DNA of 64,000 bases. Origin: Collinsella sp. AM18-10. Lineage in GTDB: Bacteria > Actinomycetota > Coriobacteriia > Coriobacteriales > Coriobacteriaceae. Positions 58,000 to 64,000 of this stretch are shown in pieces. Location of the stretch: NCBI RefSeq assembly GCF_003471585.1, contig NZ_QRJO01000009.1, positions 8,118-72,117 on the forward strand, written 5' to 3'. Position numbers and translations under genes: made by a program. Position 1 is the first letter of the stretch, and each line of letters begins with the position of its first letter. The notes beneath the pieces are model-generated. The model did no database searches and was not told the origin of the DNA. It saw only the letters and a program-made list of their open reading frames with translations.

Positions 58000-59196
58000 T
58001 TAGGCGACGGGCTTTGCGCGGCGTATGGCCGGGAACAGTACGGTGATGGCGAGGATGACGCCCACGACGGTAATCGCCCCGCCCGCGAAGCCAATCCAAG
58101 CGATACCGGGACCCGAAACCACGGCGCCACCGATTGCGGTGCCCGTGCCGATACCCAGATTGAACAGGCCCGAGAAGATCGACATGGCGACGGCCGATGA
58201 GTCTGCCGGCGTGTACTTGATGAGCTCGGCCTGAAACGCCACGTTAAAGGCCGTGGAGCAGCAGCCCCATAGCGCGCAGACGGCAAGCACTGCTACGAGC
58301 GACGATGCGACCGGACCCATGAGCAGCAGAGCCACCGGCACGCCGGAGAGCGTGATCGCGAGAAATGGGAACCGGTGCCCATCGAACAAGCGACCGAACA
58401 GCCAGCTGCCCGCCAGGCCGGAGCAGCCGAACGCCGTCAGCGTCATGGTAATAGCGCTTGCGTCGACATGCGCGACCTGTGCCAGGAACGGCTCGATATA
58501 GCTGTAACCCGCGTAGTAGCCGGTCGCCATAAAAACCGTGACCGCATAAAGCGCGATGAGGAACGGGTTCTTGAGCAGCTCGGGCAGCTGTTTGACGGTA
58601 AAGCGCTCACCCGCCGGCATGGCCGGGAACACCGCTGCCTGGTACACCACCGCGGCGGCAGAGAAGGCCCCGACCACGGCAAACGTCATGCGCCAGCCCA
58701 CGGCCAGGCCGATGGCGCGACCGATCGGCAGGCCAAAGATTTGCGCGATGGACGAGCCCGTAGCGATCATGCTGATGGCGAGCGCCCCGTGGCGGGTGTC
58801 GACAAGGCGCGAGGCCATGATCGAGGCGACTGACCAGAACACAGCATGTGCGCAAGCGACCACCAGGCGCGCACAGATCAGGATGGGATATGTCGCTGCC
58901 ACAGCGGACAGGAACTGACCCAGAGAAAACACGGCGAGCACGCCGAGCAGCATACGCTTGAACTCAAAGCGCGAGGCAAACACCATGAGTGGCAGCGACA
59001 GCAGCATGACGCCCCAGGCGTAGACCGAGATCATGATGCCGGCCTGGGCCTCGGTGAGCGAGAACGACGCGGCAATATCAGTCAGAAGGCCGATGGGCAT
59101 AAACTCCGACGTGTTGAACACGAACGCACAACAGGCGAGCCCGATAAGAGGGAGCCACTGCTTGAGTGAGATGCCATCTTGTCTTGCCTGACTCAT
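58000..59196 (-). CDS. MFS transporter of the sugar-efflux (SotB/AraJ-like) group
   Basis: 398 residues with 12 predicted membrane segments. The opening FNTSEFMPIGLLTDIAASFS is typical of DHA1-type sugar-efflux and drug-efflux proteins. The start at 59196 has GGAG upstream. A -10 TATAAT candidate lies at 59230-59235. The substrate is unknown. Confidence 0.88.
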   Translation of the reverse strand: MSQARQDGISLKQWLPLIGLACCAFVFNTSEFMPIGLLTDIAASFSLTEAQAGIMISVYAWGVMLLSLPLMVFASRFEFKRMLLGVLAVFSLGQFLSAVAATYPILICARLVVACAHAVFWSVASIMASRLVDTRHGALAISMIATGSSIAQIFGLPIGRAIGLAVGWRMTFAVVGAFSAAAVVYQAAVFPAMPAGERFTVKQLPELLKNPFLIALYAVTVFMATGYYAGYSYIEPFLAQVAHVDASAITMTLTAFGCSGLAGSWLFGRLFDGHRFPFLAITLSGVPVALLLMGPVASSLVAVLAVCALWGCCSTAFNVAFQAELIKYTPADSSAVAMSIFSGLFNLGIGTGTAIGGAVVSGPGIAWIGFAGGAITVVGVILAITVLFPAIRRAKPVA

Positions 59197-59239
59197 ATAT
59201 AACGTCTCCAATCATTTTGAGCGGAGGCGATTATATAGC

Positions 59240-59277
59240 AACGGCCCCGCATCCGTCAGCAACAGATTCGGGGCCGC
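59240..59277 (-). terminator. Hairpin after feoB
   Basis: CGGCCCCG / CGGGGCCG stem without a good T-run; a weak terminator at best. Confidence 0.5.
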
Positions 59278-59317
59278 AATCAACTCAATACACAGGGGTT
59301 GCGCCGTCAATAAATAG

Positions 59318-61678
59318 CTAAGCCAACCCCAGCAATATGCCCGCCGAATGCACGACAAACGCCACGATCCAGGCGACCGTCACCTGAAACGCGAACACGG
59401 CAACGGCATAGCGCGCGCCCAGCTCGCTCTTGACGGCACCGATGGACGCCACGCAGGGCGGGTACAGCAGCGTAAAGACCAGGAATACGTAAGCGGTAAA
59501 CGGCGAAAACATGGTTGACAGCACCGCGGGCGACGTTGCGCCCAAAAGCACCGTGAGGGTCGAAATGACGCTCTCCTTGGCGATAAGTCCGGTGACGAGC
59601 GCCGTCGAGGCGCGCCAGTCGCCGAAGCCGAGCGGGGCCAACACCGGCGCGATGATGCTACCCAGACCGGCAAGCAGACTCTGCGACTGATCGGCGACCG
59701 CATTAAAGCGGATGTCGAACGTCTGCAGGAACCAGATGACCACCGTAGCGGCAAAGATAATGGTAAAGGCCTTGGTGATGAAGTCCTTGGCCTTATCCCA
59801 TGCCAGCATCACCGTCGTCTTGACGCTCGGCAGGCGGTAATTGGGAAGCTCCATGATAAACGGTACCGGGTCGCCCTTAAATGCCGTGCGGTTGAGCACC
59901 AGGGCGGCAATGCAGCCGACCACGATACCGATCAGATAGAGCGAGACCATGGCGGGTACCGTCGCCTGCGGGAAAAACGCCCCGCACAGCAGACCGTAGA
60001 CCGGCAACTTGGCCGAGCAGCTCATGAACGGCGTGAGCATAACCGTCATCTTGCGGTCGTGCTCGGACGGCAGCGTGCGGGTCGACATGATAGCCGGCAC
60101 GGTGCAGCCAAAACCGACGAGCATGGGCACGAAGCTGCGGCCCGACAGGCCAAAGCGACGCAGCACCTTATCCATGACAAAGGCAACGCGCGCCATGTAG
60201 CCGGAGTCTTCCAGAATGGAGAGGAACAAGAAAAGCACGACGATAATCGGCAGGAAGGTCAACACACTGCCCACGCCCGTGAGCACGCCGTCAACGGCCA
60301 GCGAACGCACCACGTCGTTGGTACCGAACGCCTGGAGGCCCGCGTCGGCCGAGGCGATGATGGCAGCGATGCCGTCCTCCATGAGCCCCTGCAACGCCGC
60401 GCCGATCACGCCGAACGTCAGCCAAAAAACGAGGCCCATGATCACCAGAAACGCCGGAATGGCTGTGTAGCGACCCGTCAGGATGCGGTCGATCTTGACG
60501 GAGCGCACGTGCTCGCGGCTCTCGTGCGGCTTGACGACGCAACGCCCGCACACGTCGCCGATAAAGCTAAAGCGCATATCGGCCAGCGCGGACAGGCGAT
60601 CGGTGCCGGCCTCGCCCTCCATCTGGGTAATGATGTGCTCGATGGCGTCGAGTTCGTTGCGATCCAGGTGAAGTGCCTCGGTCACCAGCTCGTCGCCCTC
60701 AACCAGCTTGGTCGCCGCAAAACGCACCGGGATATGCGCCGTCGCGGCATGGTCCTCGATAAGGTTGGCGATGCCGTGAATGCAGCGATGCAGCGCGCCG
60801 CCGTCTGGACCATCGGGCGCGCAGAAGTCCAGGCGACCGGGGCGCTCGCGGAACCGCGCCACGTGCAAGGCATGATCCACCAACTCGCCAATGCCCTCGT
60901 TGCGGGCAGCGCTAATGGGAACAACAGGCACGCCCAGCAGGCTCTCGAGCAGGTTGACGTCTACGGCACCACCATTGGCGGTCACCTCGTCCATCATGTT
61001 GAGCGCGATGACCATGGGGCGGTCGAGCTCCATGAGCTGCAGTGTCAGGTACAGATTACGTTCGATGTTGGTGGCGTCGATAATGTCGATGATGGCATCG
61101 GGATGCTCGTCAAGGATGAATTGGCGGCTGACGATCTCCTCGCCCGTGTACGGCGACAGCGAATAGATGCCGGGCAGGTCGGTAACGTTCGCCTCGGGGT
61201 GGTTGCGGATGGTGCCATCTTTGCGGTCGACCGTCACGCCGGGAAAGTTACCGACATGTTGGTTGGAGCCCGTCAGCTGGTTGAATAACGTGGTCTTGCC
61301 GCAGTTTTGGTTGCCGGCGAGGGCAAAGTGCAGCGGCGCGCCCTCGGGCACGGCCGTCTTTGCCGCACGGGGCGAATACGTCCCCTCGCCGAGTGCCGGA
61401 TGCTCCGTCGTGCCGATTGCAGCGTTAGCGCGCGGACCCATATCGGTATCGTGAATGCCCACAAGCTCAATGCGGGCGGCATCGTCCTTGCGCAGTGTCA
61501 ACTCGTAGCCACGCAGACGGATCTCGAGCGGGTCGCCCATGGGGGCGTATTTCATCATGGTGACTTCGGTGCCCGGCGTTAGGCCCATGTCCAAAATATG
61601 CTGTCGGAGCGCCTGATCATCGGATGTCACCGATGCGACAACGGCGTCCTTTCCAATCTCGAGCGTATCGAGCTTCAC
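59318..61678 (-). CDS. feoB: Ferrous iron transporter, FeoA-FeoB fusion
   Basis: 786 residues. Residues 1-75 form a FeoA-like SH3 domain (LRQHILDMGLTPGTEVTMMK). The FeoB G domain follows: G1 GNQNCGKT at 122-129, G3 DLPG, G4 NMMD. The C-terminal membrane part has the two Gate domains (e.g. GFGCTVPAIMSTRTLPSEHD). Imports Fe(II) under anaerobic conditions. GTG start with AAAGGA upstream. Direct repeats upstream may be metal-regulator sites. Confidence 0.95.
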   Translation of the reverse strand: MKLDTLEIGKDAVVASVTSDDQALRQHILDMGLTPGTEVTMMKYAPMGDPLEIRLRGYELTLRKDDAARIELVGIHDTDMGPRANAAIGTTEHPALGEGTYSPRAAKTAVPEGAPLHFALAGNQNCGKTTLFNQLTGSNQHVGNFPGVTVDRKDGTIRNHPEANVTDLPGIYSLSPYTGEEIVSRQFILDEHPDAIIDIIDATNIERNLYLTLQLMELDRPMVIALNMMDEVTANGGAVDVNLLESLLGVPVVPISAARNEGIGELVDHALHVARFRERPGRLDFCAPDGPDGGALHRCIHGIANLIEDHAATAHIPVRFAATKLVEGDELVTEALHLDRNELDAIEHIITQMEGEAGTDRLSALADMRFSFIGDVCGRCVVKPHESREHVRSVKIDRILTGRYTAIPAFLVIMGLVFWLTFGVIGAALQGLMEDGIAAIIASADAGLQAFGTNDVVRSLAVDGVLTGVGSVLTFLPIIVVLFLFLSILEDSGYMARVAFVMDKVLRRFGLSGRSFVPMLVGFGCTVPAIMSTRTLPSEHDRKMTVMLTPFMSCSAKLPVYGLLCGAFFPQATVPAMVSLYLIGIVVGCIAALVLNRTAFKGDPVPFIMELPNYRLPSVKTTVMLAWDKAKDFITKAFTIIFAATVVIWFLQTFDIRFNAVADQSQSLLAGLGSIIAPVLAPLGFGDWRASTALVTGLIAKESVISTLTVLLGATSPAVLSTMFSPFTAYVFLVFTLLYPPCVASIGAVKSELGARYAVAVFAFQVTVAWIVAFVVHSAGILLGLA

Positions 61679-61699
61679 GCGCTCATCCTTTCGTTAGAC

Positions 61700-61798
61700 G
61701 CGGTTAACCGTTTACCTGGGCTAACCAACTCGTAACGACAAATGATAGCGCTCTGAACTATTTTATAAAGTCAAATACCGATGTTTACCTGCGCAAAC
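61700..61798 (-). promoter_or_regulatory. feoB upstream region with GTTTACCTG repeats
   Basis: GTTTACCTGGGC (about 61711-61725) and GTTTACCTGCGC (about 61784-61797) are direct repeats. The first continues as GGGCTAACCAA, a half match to a DtxR/IdeR box. A TTGACT -35-like hexamer lies between them, but I cannot fix the -10. Confidence 0.4.
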
Positions 61799-61799
61799 T

Positions 61800-62120
61800 T
61801 CATGCGGTGCGCCCCGAAAGCTCTTTGCGCATACCGCTCAGCGAGATCGAAACGGAACCCGACCGCGCGGTAGCAGTGAGTCGATCACCCTCGACTGACC
61901 CCGTGCATGTAAAGGGTGCCTTGCCCATCAAGACGTGGGAGATAGTACCCGAGAGTTCAAAGAAATCGCCCTCAGCGCGGGCACTCGAGAGAGCGATATT
62001 GAGACCCCTGACGTTTAGTACTGCCCTGAGCACGCCGTTCACCCCATGTGAAAACATCACCTCGCCGCGTTTACTCCCCACCGGCGTCTGGGCCGAAACC
62101 ACATACGTACCCTCAAGCAT
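61800..62120 (-). CDS. Small beta-rich protein of unknown function
   Basis: 106 residues from an ATG with GAGGAGG upstream; the longer open frame is not used. Alternating pattern (MLEGTYVVSAQTPVGSKRGE, EGDRLTATARSGSVSISLSG) suggests an all-beta fold of about eight strands. No membrane segment or catalytic motif. It lies between an esterase gene and feoB; no function is proposed. Confidence 0.7.
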   Translation of the reverse strand: MLEGTYVVSAQTPVGSKRGEVMFSHGVNGVLRAVLNVRGLNIALSSARAEGDFFELSGTISHVLMGKAPFTCTGSVEGDRLTATARSGSVSISLSGMRKELSGRTA

Positions 62121-62167
62121 GGCTCCTCCTCTAAGCAGACTTTTTGAAACGGGCAAGTAGTCTACTT

Positions 62168-63067
62168 TTACATATGGCGCTCCAGGAAGCGGAAGGCTAG
62201 GCGAATCCATGGACGGACCGCCACCTGCTTGTCCTCGTTATCGACCGCGGTATTGGCGTTGCCGAGCGAAAGGCCGTGGCCACCCTGGTCAAAGACGTGC
62301 ATCTCGCATGCAACACCCTCCTCGGCCATGCGCCGCGCAAACGGGTAGACCTGCGCGACCGGCGCCGTCTTATCGTCCGAAACGCCCCACACAAAGGTCG
62401 GGGGCATCTGGCGCGAAACGTGCGTGGTAGGGCAAATGTCGGTCAGGTGCTCATCGGTCGCCTCGCCGCCCGTCACCATCGACAGATAGTCGTTGAGCAA
62501 ATCGCGCCCTGTCTTGCCACCCGTCTTGGGCACGCGCAGGTCGATGCGCGGGTCGCGCGTCTGCATATCGCGCACATAGGCAAGGTCGAGCAACGGATAG
62601 CCCAGCACCACGGCGTCGGGACGAATATCCTCCGGACGGGCCCCGGCAAGGCCCGCGAAGGATCCGGTCTTCCACTGCGTTGCCAACGAGGCACAGATCA
62701 TGCCGCCCGCCGAGAAACCCACGATGCACACGCGCTTGGGATCGACATGCCACTCGTCGGCGTTGGCGCGCACGGTAGCGACCATCTTGGCGAGGTCCGC
62801 CTGCGGGTGCGGAAAGCTCACGTCGCCCGTGGCGCTCGTCACATAGTTGAGCACAAAGGCCTGGTAGCCGCGGTCCAAAAACGCAAACGCCACCGGGTCC
62901 TGCTCGTGCGGAGCGATATGCGTAAACCCGCCTCCGCCGCAGATGATCACCGCGGGGCGGCGGCCATTGGGCTTGTCGGGCAGCGGCTCGGCACCCAGAT
63001 ACGTAAACGTCGCCGGATAATCCTCGGTCGGCTCCTCGCCCCACAGCGCATGGTTCTCAATAATCAT
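62168..63067 (-). CDS. Alpha/beta-hydrolase esterase (BD-FAE/acetyl-esterase-like)
   Basis: 299 residues. Oxyanion segment IICGGGGFTHIAPHEQ, nucleophile Ser in IVGFSAGGMICAS, acid Asp near GVSDDKTAPV, and His in QGGHGLSLG. No signal peptide, so probably intracellular de-esterification of sugars or xenobiotics. The ATG at 63067 has GGAGGG upstream; the long open frame beyond it covers the divergent EIIA gene and is spurious. Confidence 0.9.
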   Translation of the reverse strand: MIIENHALWGEEPTEDYPATFTYLGAEPLPDKPNGRRPAVIICGGGGFTHIAPHEQDPVAFAFLDRGYQAFVLNYVTSATGDVSFPHPQADLAKMVATVRANADEWHVDPKRVCIVGFSAGGMICASLATQWKTGSFAGLAGARPEDIRPDAVVLGYPLLDLAYVRDMQTRDPRIDLRVPKTGGKTGRDLLNDYLSMVTGGEATDEHLTDICPTTHVSRQMPPTFVWGVSDDKTAPVAQVYPFARRMAEEGVACEMHVFDQGGHGLSLGNANTAVDNEDKQVAVRPWIRLAFRFLERHM

Positions 63068-63241
63068 AGGTGCTCCCTCCGTGCGATTCGTGCGCACTCG
63101 TTTTTCGCACCTTAGCGTACCCCACTTGAGCCCGCGGCGCAGAAACACCCCCGCAATAAGTTGGCCTTCAACTGATATATCACAAAATCGCTGTTCAGAG
63201 GCATCGTTAAGCAGCGTAAAATAGGAGCGCTGACCGTGCTG

Positions 63242-63264
63242 GGAAACACGTACGAAACGTTTCC
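63242..63264 (+). promoter_or_regulatory. LacI/CcpA-like palindrome upstream of EIIA gene
   Basis: GAAACGTTTC at 63254-63263 is a perfect 10-bp palindrome inside GGAAAC...GTTTCC. The position, 50 bp before the EIIA start, suits carbon-source regulation. Confidence 0.45.
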
Positions 63265-63313
63265 GGCAAACCACACGCGTGCAACATGCACGCCTGATAC
63301 GTTGGAGGCATCT

Positions 63314-63877
63314 ATGGGTCTGCTCGATTCGCTCAAGTCCACGTTCACTTCGTCGGGCGAGGCGTCCGTTCCGCCCGCAGCAAGCTTCGCCACCCGCGAA
63401 GGCGTCATCTACGCTCCCGTCAACGGCGTGCTCGTCAATCTGAGTGAGGTTCCCGACGAGACCATCGCCTCGGGCATGCTCGGCCAGGGCTACGGCATCG
63501 AGCCCATTACCGACACCATTTACGCCCCCGCCAACGGTCGCATCGGCGCCACCACCGTCACCAACCACTCCATCGGCATGATTACCGAGGACGGTCTTCG
63601 CGTGTTCATCCATGTTGGCCTGGGCACCGTGGAAATGAACGGCAAGGGTTTTGCCCGCTTTGTCGAGATGGGCGACACGGTCAAGGCCGGCCAGCCGCTC
63701 ATCAGCTTCGATCGCGAGGCCATCAAGGCCGCCGGTCACGAGGACATCGTGACCGTCATCATCTCTGAGCTCGACCGCCTCAAGAGCATCGACCACGTCG
63801 GCGAGTCTGGCACGCTTATCGGCGGCAATCCGCTCGTCAAGCTTGGCGATCCGCTGCTGGTTGCCAAGACCAAGTAG
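63314..63877 (+). CDS. crr: PTS glucose-type EIIA component
   Basis: 187 residues. EIIA-Glc fold with both active-site histidines: H85 in TVTNHSIGMI and H100 in VFIHVGLGTVEMNG (phosphorylated). It passes phosphate from HPr to an EIIBC. It stands alone without EIIBC, so it may serve other permeases. GGAGG precedes the ATG at 63314. Confidence 0.93.
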   Translation: MGLLDSLKSTFTSSGEASVPPAASFATREGVIYAPVNGVLVNLSEVPDETIASGMLGQGYGIEPITDTIYAPANGRIGATTVTNHSIGMITEDGLRVFIHVGLGTVEMNGKGFARFVEMGDTVKAGQPLISFDREAIKAAGHEDIVTVIISELDRLKSIDHVGESGTLIGGNPLVKLGDPLLVAKTK

Positions 63878-63916
63878 CCAGGCCCCGCGCCACACAGCCA
63901 AAAGGCACCTCGTCAA

Positions 63917-63948
63917 GCGCCCGCGACCATTTGGCCGCGGGCGCTTTT
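63917..63948 (+). terminator. Terminator of the EIIA gene
   Basis: GCGCCCGCG / CGCGGGCGC stem followed by TTTT. Confidence 0.88.
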
Positions 63949-64000
63949 CGTTTGAAAAAGGTTGATTTCCGATCTCAGCCGAACACATTGAGCAAATAGG

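Noticed and set aside
63112..63408. 98-codon minus-strand ORF between esterase and EIIA genes
   Set aside because: It covers the promoter and start of the EIIA gene on the other strand and matches no family.
62168..63988. 606-codon form of the esterase gene
   Set aside because: Its N-terminal half is antisense to the EIIA gene. The ATG at 63067 has a good ribosome site and gives the normal family length.

Overview
The window looks like a chromosomal segment of a gut Coriobacteriia bacterium, most likely a Collinsella or close relative. That is inference from high G+C, the character of the ribosomal and RNA polymerase proteins, and an anaerobic purine-degradation operon of the XdhD/YgfK/SsnA type. 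No 16S gene is present to settle it. Most genes lie on the minus strand. I see no tRNA, rRNA, CRISPR array, insertion sequence with a transposase, or prophage.

Region 1 (1-11.8 kb) is an accessory, defence-like island. It holds a type I restriction-modification operon (ribbon-helix-helix regulator, HsdM, truncated HsdS), a 787-residue protein of unknown function with a glycine-zipper membrane-like segment, a DEDDh exonuclease, two gene remnants, a full AAA/DUF234 ATPase, and a protein with a nuclease-like C-terminus. Three arrays of one repeat run through it: a 46-bp imperfect palindrome recurring every 61-62 bp. The ATPase has a perfect 25-bp inverted repeat at its promoter.

Region 2 (11.8-22.8 kb) is a purine-catabolism cluster: xanthine dehydrogenase (Fe-S plus Mo fused), polyferredoxin, YgfK, SsnA, an NCS2 permease, a divergent YheO-type regulator, and RidA. 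No FAD subunit is present, so electrons may pass through the polyferredoxin to YgfK. Region 3 (23-28.5 kb) has a U32-family protein, a pseudouridine synthase, a patch of palindromic repeats, and an oxidoreductase-deoR pair.

Region 4 (28.7-40.4 kb) carries ribosomal genes in an unusual layout. The S10/spc run stops after rplX, rpsJ is separated from rplC by two unrelated genes, and no tuf follows fusA. Region 5 (41-53.5 kb) has an ECF sigma/anti-sigma pair, rpoC, rpoB, galU, rplL and rplJ with an L10 leader. RpoB and RpoC have non-consensus residues in elements that are normally nearly invariant, and S12 has Arg at position 88. Region 6 (54-64 kb) is ordinary metabolism and transport: aminotransferase, DNA glycosylase, alpha-amylase, MFS exporter, FeoA-FeoB fusion, esterase and PTS EIIA.

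The strongest candidates for something undescribed are two repeat families. One is the 46-bp palindrome arrays of region 1. The other is four large hairpins at 34.8, 40.6, 42.8 and 53.7 kb, which share a core but have completely different, internally complementary 34-39-bp arms. Each of these sits between the end of one minus-strand gene and the promoter of the next; the promoters of rpsL, the ECF sigma gene and rplJ are clear, that of rplC is weaker.
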